DNA from: Arcanobacterium_A hippocoleae
GTDB taxonomy: Bacteria; Actinomycetota; Actinomycetes; Actinomycetales; Actinomycetaceae
Reading direction: 5' to 3'
NCBI RefSeq assembly: GCF_031456295.1
Contig: NZ_JAVDUJ010000001.1
Span: forward strand, 992,001-1,056,000
DNA: 64,000 nucleotides
Shown: positions 36,001 through 43,454 of the stretch, piece by piece
Layout of the letters: every line of letters starts with the position of its first letter
Numbering within the stretch: the first letter of the stretch is position 1
Made by a program: the position numbers and the translations under genes
The notes under the pieces: model-generated
Told to the model about the DNA's origin: nothing
Databases searched by the model: none
The model's input: the letters and a program-made list of their open reading frames with translations, nothing else

Positions 36001-36667
36001 TCAGCTCGAACTGTACTAACACAGTAACACAGATTGTATTAGTGAAGCAATACAATAATAGATTTCTAATCACACCGATAGCTGCTTCAGAAAAGACCGC
36101 TCCGTCAAACAATTAACACTGCACACAATATTGACTACTCACCGCTCGCAAAGACGAAAACACTAGCGCAGTTCTGAAACGTACTGGTTTTATTCCTGCC
36201 TGTTTTTGCGAGGATTTGAACATGACTCAAAGGTACTCACAGAATTTTCAGAATCCCACGGTGCGGATGGTTAATGATCGTTTAGCCACGGCGATCCTTC
36301 GCACAGTTTATGGCAGGCGGCTGGTGCGATTGCATAATTGGTTTTGTCTGAATCGCTTTGCATCTAGGAGCGTGCCGGTGAAATGAACCGCCTATGAGAC
36401 AGCGAGTTCAGAGTTGTGGCAGTAGTTTTGTGGACTTGTATGAAATTTGGATAAATATTCAGCGTCCTACCAAGACTATGAACTCTTGCAAAGTATGATC
36501 ACAAAAGCTTTAGCAGAAATTTTCACAAAATTTGCTCGCGACTCGTTCTACAATAAAGACAGAAGAATCTGCTGAGACTAAATTATCTGAGACACTCTCA
36601 GCCAACTCCGCTCAAAATTACTCCTATTAGTAAGCAAATAAGCCAAATAAGCAAAGAAAGGCGCAAT
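36001..36667. other. Gene-poor stretch between the GntR regulator and the DUF4862-like gene
   Basis: AT-rich, 667 nt. Apart from the IS3-like OrfA remnant at 36222-36400, I see only the upstream regions of the two flanking genes. A possible GCTGAG / CTCAGC inverted repeat lies near 36570-36603. Confidence 0.5.
36222..36400 (+). pseudogene. Remnant of an IS3-family transposase OrfA
   Basis: The ATG at 36222 has GAGG 8 nt upstream and opens TQRYSQNFQNPTVRMVNDRL, much like the OrfA N-terminus of IS3 elements. Just after, a shifted frame reads DPSHSLWQAAGAIA, then a stop, then LVLSESLCI, a stop and ERAGEMNRL. These follow the order of the OrfA helix-turn-helix. So it is a decayed, frameshifted copy with stops. 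No OrfB (DDE integrase) and no clear terminal inverted repeats are seen around it. Confidence 0.5.
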
Positions 36668-37591
36668 ATGTCTGCTGCACACGATATCCCATTCCTGATC
36701 GGCGCCTACGCCTCCACATCTGGAGATCTTGCTTGGCAAGAAGAATATTACGATCTCCTAGCGCAAGAACCTTGGATTGGCGGGCTGGAAATTCCATTTT
36801 TCGGCGACGGACTACGCGAAGATCCTCATTGGTTTGCTCAGCAGATGAAGCCCGTCTACGCCGTAAACGTCTTAACCCCAATTCCAGGAGCGATGAAACA
36901 TATTGGGGATAAATCATGGGGAATTGCTTCCCCCGATGAAGACGGACGCCACGCAGGATTAGCATTCCTACGCGCAGCCGTTGAAACAATGAAAGAAATG
37001 AATGACCTGACCGGCAGGCAATTCTTCTCATTCCTCGCCTTACATACTGCGCCTCAAGAGAAAGGCACCCGCGAAGCTCTTCAGCGTTCTCTAGAAGAGC
37101 TCGCACAATGGGATCTTGACGGGGCAAAGTTAACAATCGAACACTGCGACGCTTGGACAGAAGAACACGCGGTAGAAAAAGGATTTTTGAGCCTTGACGA
37201 CGAGCTGGCGGCTATTGAAGCAGTAGGGGCACCGAACATATTCGAGTCACTCAACTGGGGGCGTGACGCCATCGAAGGACGCAGCACCGATCTACCTCTT
37301 GAACATATTCAGCAAACGGCAGCCCGTGGACACTTGGGCGGTATGATTCTTTCGGGAGCGCAGAATCAACATGACGGACAATGGGGACCCTGGGTTGACG
37401 CCCATATTGGACTGCACGAACACCAACCTGCATCTGTCTTAACCCGCGATCTGGGACGCGCCGCTTTTGAGGCAGCTCTTGAAAGCGCCCCGAAATATAT
37501 CGGAGGAAAAATATCTCTTTCCTCTGGATCCAATCCAGAACGCATAGCTCTGCTGCGCGAAATAGCAGAATTAGCGAACTACCTGAACTGA
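36668..37591 (+). CDS. DUF4862-like TIM-barrel protein
   Basis: 307 residues with no signal or membrane segment. It starts IPFLIGAYASTSGDLAWQEE, has the repeated strand/acid pattern of a TIM barrel (GGLEIPFFGDG, KLTIEHCDAW, NIFESLNWGRDAIEG, GGMILSGAQNQHDGQWGPW) and several conserved-looking His/Glu/Asp at strand ends. This resembles xylose-isomerase-like barrels and, as far as I recall, the DUF4862 family, whose reaction is not known. GAAAGG precedes the ATG. It stands alone between an IS remnant and a terminator. Confidence 0.65.
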   Translation: MSAAHDIPFLIGAYASTSGDLAWQEEYYDLLAQEPWIGGLEIPFFGDGLREDPHWFAQQMKPVYAVNVLTPIPGAMKHIGDKSWGIASPDEDGRHAGLAFLRAAVETMKEMNDLTGRQFFSFLALHTAPQEKGTREALQRSLEELAQWDLDGAKLTIEHCDAWTEEHAVEKGFLSLDDELAAIEAVGAPNIFESLNWGRDAIEGRSTDLPLEHIQQTAARGHLGGMILSGAQNQHDGQWGPWVDAHIGLHEHQPASVLTRDLGRAAFEAALESAPKYIGGKISLSSGSNPERIALLREIAELANYLN

Positions 37592-37624
37592 CGAACTAAA
37601 TCTCATTTTCAATGAAAATCCTGA

Positions 37625-37666
37625 AAAAATTGCGGCAAAGTCCGACGTGAAGATGTCGCAATTTTT
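37625..37666 (+). terminator. Intrinsic terminator after the DUF4862-like gene
   Basis: Inverted repeat AAAAATTGCG (37625-37634) and CGCAATTTTT (37657-37666), ending in a five-T run. The loop is long (22 nt). Confidence 0.6.
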
Positions 37667-37822
37667 AACGGCCGGATTGCCCATCATGGCTATTGGTAGT
37701 GTTTTCATGATGGTTTTGGTAGAGTGTAGGGGAAGTCACCCCGAGGGGTTCGAGGCGGTTTCCGTGAAGAAGTTTTATTTCCGTTTACGCTTCTTCCTAC
37801 TACCTACTACCGGGAGTGTATT

Positions 37823-38116
37823 TTGCTGAGCGAAAAGAGAGTACGTGAGGGTTTCCTATCGGGTGGATTGACATCTGCTGGTGGCGCGCTGCTCTTCTTC
37901 ATCACTTTTCTTGTGCGAGGAATACAAGGCAAGTCTGTGCTTGAATGGTACATTCCTACAGTCTTATTTACGGCTGTTGCTGCTGTCCTTTTAGTGACGT
38001 GGCATGCGGGCAGGAAAGATTTTAAGCAGGCAGAAAAAACGTTTATTGCCACTGTAATTGTCGGGATTTTATCGGCGTTAGTTTCCGTTATCGGCGGATT
38101 TTTATTTCTTGGTTAA
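37823..38116 (+). CDS. Small membrane protein of unknown function
   Basis: 97 residues, TTG start with GGGAG 6 nt upstream. About three membrane helices: GGALLFFITFLVRGI, WYIPTVLFTAVAAVLLVTW and FIATVIVGILSALVSVIGGFLFLG. Basic residues between helices 2 and 3 (HAGRKDFKQAEK) suggest their cytosolic side. I recognise no family. It is followed by a hairpin at 38119-38155. Confidence 0.55.
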   Translation: MLSEKRVREGFLSGGLTSAGGALLFFITFLVRGIQGKSVLEWYIPTVLFTAVAAVLLVTWHAGRKDFKQAEKTFIATVIVGILSALVSVIGGFLFLG

Positions 38117-38118
38117 AG

Positions 38119-38155
38119 GATTTTTATTTACAGTCTTGGAGATTAAATAAAAATC
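38119..38155 (+). terminator. Hairpin after the small membrane protein gene
   Basis: Perfect 12-bp inverted repeat: GATTTTTATTTA at 38119-38130 and its complement at 38144-38155. It is AT-only but directly follows the stop codon. Confidence 0.5.
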
Positions 38156-38220
38156 TTCTGTTGCCGTTCTCGTATTTGGCTGCCATTACTTCACCATTTC
38201 GCGACATATGATGCACTGTA

Positions 38221-38691
38221 ATGCAAGATACTTATATTTTGCTGTTACTGGCTCAGAAAGAGGGAACTGGGCATGAAGACCTCACTGGCAAAAGTATTCA
38301 CTACTGTTGCAACAACAGTCTCGTTATACTTGGGCTGCCGTATGTAGGCGATGTAAGTAAAACCTCTATTGAGAAGATTACTGATTTTGGGGCATTCGCT
38401 TTCATTACCGCAGCAGGTTCACATAAGGTTGTAGATTATCTGGACACTGTATACCCAGAGGTAGACCATTCCGGATGGGATATTGACGTTATCCCTAGTC
38501 TGGATGGTTTGAGTACCCAAATCGAAGCTGCTAAGAGTGCTACGCTTGCTGCTGCTAAGGCGCAAGAAGCTGCCGCTGCTCAAACTCGCGCAGTAGTGCA
38601 TAACCTGCTTGCTGCAGGGGTGACTAGTTCTGATGCTGCTGTGATTATGGGTGTAAGCAGGGGGCGTATCTCCCAGCTTGCCAAAAGCTAG
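38221..38691 (+). CDS. HicB-like antitoxin with C-terminal HTH, probably with a damaged N-terminus
   Basis: 156 residues. The last ~85 look like the end of actinobacterial HicB antitoxins: WDIDVIPSLDG, an Ala-rich helix (AAKAQEAAAAQTRAVVHNL), then an HTH (AAGVTSSDAAVIMGVSRGRI) and SQLAKS. The N-terminal half does not look like HicB in this frame. But other frames of the same DNA do: FAVTGSERGNWA at 38238-38273, just after MQDTYI, and SLAKVFTTVATTVS shortly after. So small indels may have scrambled an older hicB. No hicA is found upstream. The gene is convergent with, and overlaps by 4 nt, the helicase fragment. Confidence 0.45.
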   Translation: MQDTYILLLLAQKEGTGHEDLTGKSIHYCCNNSLVILGLPYVGDVSKTSIEKITDFGAFAFITAAGSHKVVDYLDTVYPEVDHSGWDIDVIPSLDGLSTQIEAAKSATLAAAKAQEAAAAQTRAVVHNLLAAGVTSSDAAVIMGVSRGRISQLAKS

Positions 38692-39035
38692 CACCCCACA
38701 CCCCCAAGACAAGTTTTTACCGCATCCAGCAAAGCACTCTGGCTTGTATCCTTACGCTCTAGGGCTGCCATAACTTGCTCATCGATAGTGCCTTTCGCAA
38801 TCAGATGCGTGATAGTAACCGGACAAGTCTGCCCTTGCCGGTAGAGCCTAGCATTCAACTGCTGGTAAAGCTCTAGCGACCACGTGAGGGAATACCAGCA
38901 GATGAGGTGCCCGCCAGTTTGGAGGTTGAGCCCATGCCCTGCCGAGGCTGGATGAATCAACCCAATCCGAATCTTCTGACTATTCCAGTCAGTGAAGTCT
39001 TTTGCCACATCCAGGACTCTAGCTTGCGGGAAACG
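38688..39035 (-). pseudogene. C-terminal fragment of a phage-type SNF2/DEAD helicase, cut by the CRISPR array
   Basis: The reading frame is open from the edge of the outermost CRISPR repeat (39036) and reads RFPQARVLDVAKDFTDWN, then IRIGLIHPASAGHGLNLQTG, SLELYQQLNARLYRQGQ and GTIDEQVMAALERKD. These are the last helicase motifs (V and VI) of SNF2-like helicases carried by actinophages and prophages. The whole ATPase core is missing, so this is a fragment. The first residue visible is coded by the three bases directly next to the repeat. Confidence 0.75.
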
Positions 39036-39671
39036 TGATCATCCCCGCATGCGCGGGGCTTACGTTACATTAACCAAAACAGTAAAATCTCATGACGGAT
39101 CATCCCCGCATGCGCGGGGCTTACAAAGAAGATCAAGAACAAGAACCGCCCGCGTGGGGATCATCCCCGCATGCGCGGGGCTTACTGGCTGTGAGTGTGT
39201 CTTTTGTGAAAATCTTTAGGATCATCCCCGCATGCGCGGGGCTTACTGGCTGTGAGTGTGTCTTTTGTGAAAATCTTTAGGATCATCCCCGCATGCGCGG
39301 GGCTTACAAAAACAATACGGCAGAAAATATCATCAAATACGGATCATCCCCGCATGCGCGGGGCTTACCCAAAGGGTAGTCGTGCGATTGTGATGGTTAG
39401 GGGATCATCCCCGCATGCGCGGGGCTTACGATGGACACCTCAGCCCTGCCTACATCGGAAAGGGATCATCCCCGCATGCGCGGGGCTTACAAAAACAATA
39501 CGGCAGAAAATATCATCAAATACGGATCATCCCCGCATGCGCGGGGCTTACCTCACCCATGTTGGTTCTGAGCTGTCTTCCCAGGGATCATCCCCGCATG
39601 CGCGGGGCTTACTCTTACGCAAATCAGGGCAGCTCGTAATCGGCGGGGGATCATCCCCGCATGCGCGGGGC

Positions 39672-39878
39672 TTACTCAATATATTCTCCGATTGGGAGTA
39701 TGTTTATTTTTGCTTTTTCTGGTGCTTTTTCGATTTCGGGGAATAAGGCTAGTGCGTCTTTTACCTGGTCTGGTATTTGGTCAAGGCGGCGTGCCATTGT
39801 GAAAAGTCCGTCTATTTCATCGACGGTCACAGTCCACCAATCACATTCACGTGTCGCGCGTGCGGTGTATGTTCCCAT
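39672..39878 (-). pseudogene. hicB: hicB antitoxin 5' fragment inside the CRISPR array
   Basis: 68 residues: MGTYTARATRECDWWTVTVD, then EIDGLFTMARRLDQIPDQV and KDALALFPEIEK to PIGEYIE. This is the partial-RNase-H-fold N-terminus of HicB antitoxins, including the WW and the 'G-x-FT-x-A' segment. The ATG overlaps the stop of the hicA fragment (TAATG), as in real hicAB operons. The gene is cut by CRISPR repeat 11, which supplies the last base of the final Glu codon and the TAA stop. The C-terminal DNA-binding half is missing. Confidence 0.75.
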
Positions 39879-39983
39879 TAGTCTGCTCCAATTTGCTTTA
39901 AGATTTTTTTCGCAAAGTTATTTGGTATCTCATTGTATCGTGGAAGGGTGGCGTATTTTTCGTTTACCCATATTTTTGTGTGG
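39878..39983 (-). pseudogene. hicA: hicA toxin 3' fragment inside the CRISPR array
   Basis: Directly after repeat 12 the frame reads HTKIWVNEKYATLPRYNEIP, then NNFAKKILKQIGAD and a stop. This is the second half of a HicA-family mRNA interferase (dsRBD-like fold). The first residue kept is the His that in HicA follows Gly-Ser and is catalytic. The N-terminal ~25-35 residues are missing, cut at the repeat. It cannot be expressed as a normal toxin. Confidence 0.7.
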
Positions 39984-40926
39984 GGATCATCCCCGCATGC
40001 GCGGGGCTTACGCCTCAACAAAACTTTTTGTGCCTTAAGACGAGGGATCATCCCCGCATGCGCGGGGCTTACGCCGTGATTCGGTACTAGCTGGGCGGTG
40101 TCTTGGGATCATCCCCGCATGCGCGGGGCTTACGCCGTGATTCGGTACTAGCTGGGCGGTGTCTTGGGATCATCCCCGCATGCGCGGGGCTTACGGATCA
40201 TTTATCGAGATGAGAAAGCAGAACCAGGGATCATCCCCGCATGCGCGGGGCTTACCCACTCTTTAGAGTGAGTGAGGTCTGCACACAGGGATCATCCCCG
40301 CATGCGCGGGGCTTACTAAGAGATATCATGCTTTCAAAGAGCAAATTGGGGATCATCCCCGCATGCGCGGGGCTTACCTACCAGAGCCAAAGGCTTCAAC
40401 GCCAAATTGGGGATCATCCCCGCATGCGCGGGGCTTACCTACCAGAGCCAAAGGCTTCAACGCCAAATTGGGGATCATCCCCGCATGCGCGGGGCTTACT
40501 GCTGCTGAGTAAGAGTCATCATCGAGACAAAGGGATCATCCCCGCATGCGCGGGGCTTACTTTGCGAGATTCTATTCAGATAATATCGGCGGGGGATCAT
40601 CCCCGCATGCGCGGGGCTTACTTCACGGTTGGAGGGGTTTTCCACCGCCAACCGGGATCATCCCCGCATGCGCGGGGCTTACCAGGTAGTGTGTCAGTGA
40701 ATTTTAGGGTGCCGGGGATCATCCCCGCATGCGCGGGGCTTACCTGACACCTGTACCAATATTTTCCTTAGTGCCAGGATCATCCCCGCATGCGCGGGGC
40801 TTACCCACATGGAGGCAGAATTCCATGTGGACTGAAAGGATCATCCCCGCATGCGCGGGGCTTACGTGTTGATAATGAGCGCTATAAATGAGCAGCAGGG
40901 ATCATCCCCGCATGCGCGGGGCTTAC

Positions 40927-41200
40927 ATTAAGTGACCAGCATTTTCCCGTTAGATCCTTCAATAAAATTATTACTGCAAAAGTAAAACTGCAAGATGCTC
41001 AAATAGCTATTAACACCGATTCAGTTTTACATCTGATCCTAATTTTCCTTATCCATAGCTAATCTCAGATCCGCTGTCATCCGCATCCACATTCAATAAC
41101 ACTTTACAATTTTCAAGCAACCTTTTATCCGGAATAGAATCCTTTTCCTAATTAAGCCGTACAAAATGTCGTAATATGTTTCTCTCACGAATCGCAAAAA
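40927..41200 (-). promoter_or_regulatory. CRISPR leader region
   Basis: 274 nt, AT-rich and without genes, between the cas2 stop and the first (newest) repeat. Leaders of type I-E arrays lie here and hold the array promoter and the integration signals. I see A/T tracts but no clear repeat. Assignment rests on position and repeat polarity. Confidence 0.75.
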
Positions 41201-41647
41201 TCAATCCTCAGGATAATGCTCTTGCGCTTGCCGCTCTACGGCAGTACGAAAACGTCTCCGACGCGAAGCAATACTCCATCCTTCCGATTTATCTTGAGTT
41301 TTTTCCTTACGAGGAAAACTTTCCATTGCGCTCGATTTTTTTGATTTTTTAGATACGTGCGCCGTATTCGCCCCTCTGCTTGGTTGAAGAATAAGCGTCA
41401 GACCCTCTATTTCCATTGGCTGCCAAGTTTGCCCGACCGTACGAAATGCCATTCCTTGCTCGTTACGTTCAGGGTAAACAAGGAGTGCTTTTCCTCGCCC
41501 AGCTCCTTCTTCCACTTCGGTCCATAATTCATCACGAACTCTTGCAGATACGTTCCCCACAAATGTCCCAGGCATTAGCTCGAAAAGCCACCGTGTGAGT
41601 TTTCCTCGCAAAAGGTTAGGTATCGCTGATGTGACGAGAACTATCAT
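41201..41647 (-). CDS. cas2: CRISPR-associated endonuclease Cas2, type I-E
   Basis: 148 residues. The Cas2e core is MIVLVTSAIPNLLRGKLTRW, GTFVGNVSARVRDELW and the closing strand region GMAFRTVGQTW then GLTLILQPS, ~95 residues in all. Past this is a basic, Ser/Lys/Arg-rich tail of ~50 residues (KKSKKSSAMESFPRKEK...RRRRFRTAVERQAQEH), longer than usual Cas2e. Cas2 bridges two Cas1 dimers in the integrase complex. It is the last gene of the cas operon, followed by the leader. Confidence 0.95.
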   Translation of the reverse strand: MIVLVTSAIPNLLRGKLTRWLFELMPGTFVGNVSARVRDELWTEVEEGAGRGKALLVYPERNEQGMAFRTVGQTWQPMEIEGLTLILQPSRGANTAHVSKKSKKSSAMESFPRKEKTQDKSEGWSIASRRRRFRTAVERQAQEHYPED

Positions 41648-41768
41648 CCTGCCTCCGCCGTCTCAAGCGTCTCTATTCTCTCCATATCCCTCTACTTTTA
41701 TCTCTTCAACTTGAAACTTTGCTTTCACAGTATTTCGCAAAGTCCTTCTCAAATATCGATACCCATAA

Positions 41769-42710
41769 TTAGAATCCACTGACATTATCGGCATCATAGT
41801 TAGCTCCAGCTTCAATTTCTCCACGCTGGAAATCCCAGAGAGTCACCACATCAGTATTGATTTCATCTTTCTTTTTAGCTGCCCCTAAAAGCGTCAAAAT
41901 ATCGCTGACGGCTCGCTGAATTATCTTTCTTTCAAATATTTGATCACGCATTCTTGTACGGATTGCACTCGTAAGATTCACTGGCATTGCAGCAACTACA
42001 TCAAAAGCTAAAGGAATCGATAATTCTGCCTTATATAAATCAGCAATGTCATACACGAATGATCGCTCATGCCCTGAATGGATGAATCCTAGAGCAGGAG
42101 AAGCACCCAAGCCGACAATGACGGAATGAACCACGCCATACAGTGCCGCATTTGCAGCAGATAGTGCCTGATTTATCTGATCTGAGTCATTGAAATCTTC
42201 GGGTTTATAGTCTCTCCCTTTCCACGCTACCCCAGTTCTTTCAGCTTCCTCTCGATAGATGGCTTTGATTCTTGCTCCTTCACGCCCTCGTAAACGTTGC
42301 ATTGTATAGCCAGATGTATCCTCATCGGGAAAACGCATCGCGTACATTTCTCTAGCTACCCGCAGTCGTTCCGTTTTGACGGTGACGAGACGCGCTTGCT
42401 GCTGGATCACAAGATTTGATTCCGCCAAGGATCGTCCATGCGCGTAATAGCGAACTCCATTCTCGCCGACCCATACTAAAGTAACTCCGCATTCGGCGAT
42501 GAGTGTGACTGCCTGATGGCTAACAGAAGTACCAGGACCAAGCATGATGCAGACTAACTGGGCAGCTGGAACGTTGATCGTGCCAGTTTCATTTCTGGCT
42601 GTGATCGCGCCATCAGCTCTGTGCACAACGCAATGTTCAAGGTAAAGGAAAGTGATCCGATCTTTTAAGCGCGGAAGACTTATCCTGCTCGTGACATCAA
42701 AAATTCCCAC
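41769..42710 (-). CDS. cas1: CRISPR-associated integrase Cas1, type I-E
   Basis: 313 residues with GTG start. Cas1e marks are the N-terminal beta domain (RITFLYLEHCVVHRADGAI), the central GREGARIKAIYREEAERTGV, and the active-site region NAALYGVVHSVIVGLGASPA with LGFIHSGHERSFVYDIADLY, which contains the Glu/His/Asp metal ligands. It inserts new spacers at the leader-proximal repeat with Cas2. The gap to cas2 is 121 nt, which is longer than other gaps in this operon. Confidence 0.97.
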   Translation of the reverse strand: MGIFDVTSRISLPRLKDRITFLYLEHCVVHRADGAITARNETGTINVPAAQLVCIMLGPGTSVSHQAVTLIAECGVTLVWVGENGVRYYAHGRSLAESNLVIQQQARLVTVKTERLRVAREMYAMRFPDEDTSGYTMQRLRGREGARIKAIYREEAERTGVAWKGRDYKPEDFNDSDQINQALSAANAALYGVVHSVIVGLGASPALGFIHSGHERSFVYDIADLYKAELSIPLAFDVVAAMPVNLTSAIRTRMRDQIFERKIIQRAVSDILTLLGAAKKKDEINTDVVTLWDFQRGEIEAGANYDADNVSGF

Positions 42711-42794
42711 AATGCTCTCAATTCACAGTTCTAAAGCAGTACCGCGTTCCCGTATTTCAGCATGTTCTAAGCGCATCCAGTATCAGTACTGCCA

Positions 42795-43445
42795 TTATTC
42801 TGGTTTCGCTAACGTCAATAACCCATACCCGTATGCTTTCTCCCGTCCCACTCCTTCGCATAACGCTTTACGTAATAATTCTGGATTGGTGACGGTACAC
42901 AAGCCTTCAAATACCGCATATGTGATCGGAACTCGCTGGTTTGCTCGTTTGTAAACCAGCTGTTGCCCGCGCCTTGTGATTTGTACAGTAGGATTTTCGC
43001 TCTCACTTTCGCCAACGCAGCTAATTCCTAATGCTTCAGTTTTATTTAGAAACCATTGAAGCTGCTGGTGAGCTGTTACGTGGGGAACTCTTTTCCCTCT
43101 GCTTCCTGGAATCCATATCGTGCGTGTGGGATTGGCACACAACTTGAATGCATACTGTTGCCCTTTCGTCAGCTGATCTAAAAATGCAGAATAATCAGCT
43201 ATTTGTGCGGGAGCCGTTTCCCAACCTGCTTGCTCAATCAGACTCGCAGCATCAGGCTTCTTCTCAGATACAAGATAGACATAAAGAGCTTCACGCAAGC
43301 GATCTACTCGCCACAGTAATCTTCCCGTTTCTTCTAATGATCTGGGAAAAAGGGAAGACACTGCTGCATGCATCGCTTCAGGATTCCCAAGCAGCTTACG
43401 AGTTTGACGCCGAACAGCATTCAGCTCAATTCTGGTAAAGTACAT
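42795..43445 (-). CDS. cas6e: crRNA endonuclease Cas6e (CasE)
   Basis: 216 residues with two RAMP/ferredoxin-like folds. The start MYFTRIELNAVRRQTRKLLG carries the basic segment near the catalytic His (MHAAVSSLFP), and the C-terminal Gly-rich loop GVGREKAYGYGLLTLAKPE is typical. It cuts the repeat hairpin of the pre-crRNA and stays bound in Cascade. The hairpin of the repeats here (CCCCGC/GCGGGG) is the expected substrate. It lies 9 nt after cas5e. Confidence 0.95.
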   Translation of the reverse strand: MYFTRIELNAVRRQTRKLLGNPEAMHAAVSSLFPRSLEETGRLLWRVDRLREALYVYLVSEKKPDAASLIEQAGWETAPAQIADYSAFLDQLTKGQQYAFKLCANPTRTIWIPGSRGKRVPHVTAHQQLQWFLNKTEALGISCVGESESENPTVQITRRGQQLVYKRANQRVPITYAVFEGLCTVTNPELLRKALCEGVGREKAYGYGLLTLAKPE

Positions 43446-43454
43446 TTTTCTCCT

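Larger units (their letters stand above)
39036..40926 (-). CRISPR. Type I-E CRISPR array: 27 repeats, 26 spacers, one of them 308 nt
   Basis: The 28-bp repeat, read on the minus strand (the likely crRNA direction), starts GTAAGCCCCGCGC, has the hairpin CCCCGC...GCGGGG and ends GATGATCC. Repeat starts on the plus strand run every 61 bp from 39036 to 39585, then 39648, 39984, and every 61 bp to 40899. The outermost repeat (39036) has T for the first G, marking the old end. Spacers are 33 nt except spacer 10 (35 nt, 39613-39647) and spacer 11 (308 nt, 39676-39983). Spacers 3=4, 5=8, 13=14 and 18=19 are identical pairs. The leader and cas2 lie at the high-coordinate side, so new spacers enter near 40926. 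Confidence 0.98.

Noticed and set aside
37647..37829. Plus-strand open frame of 60 codons before the small membrane protein
   Set aside because: It begins in the arm of the terminator hairpin and has a weak start; only its hydrophobic middle looks protein-like.
39252..39746. Plus-strand open frame of 164 codons across the CRISPR array, repeating SSPHARGL and IIPACAGLT
   Set aside because: It is the repeat unit read in different frames; such frames are a known artefact of this repeat.
40195..40201. Spacer 15 starts with GGATCAT, the same as the first 7 nt of the repeat
   Set aside because: It could be a slipped repeat end, but the spacer length is a normal 33 nt, so chance is sufficient.
40241..40747. 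Second plus-strand open frame of 168 codons in the array with the same repeated peptides
   Set aside because: Same cause: CRISPR repeats without stop codons in those frames.
40781..40832. Spacer 25 contains an inverted repeat (CCACATGGA...TCCATGTGG)
   Set aside because: A 9-bp palindrome in one of 26 spacers can come from the protospacer (for example a terminator or operator in a phage) and needs no special role.
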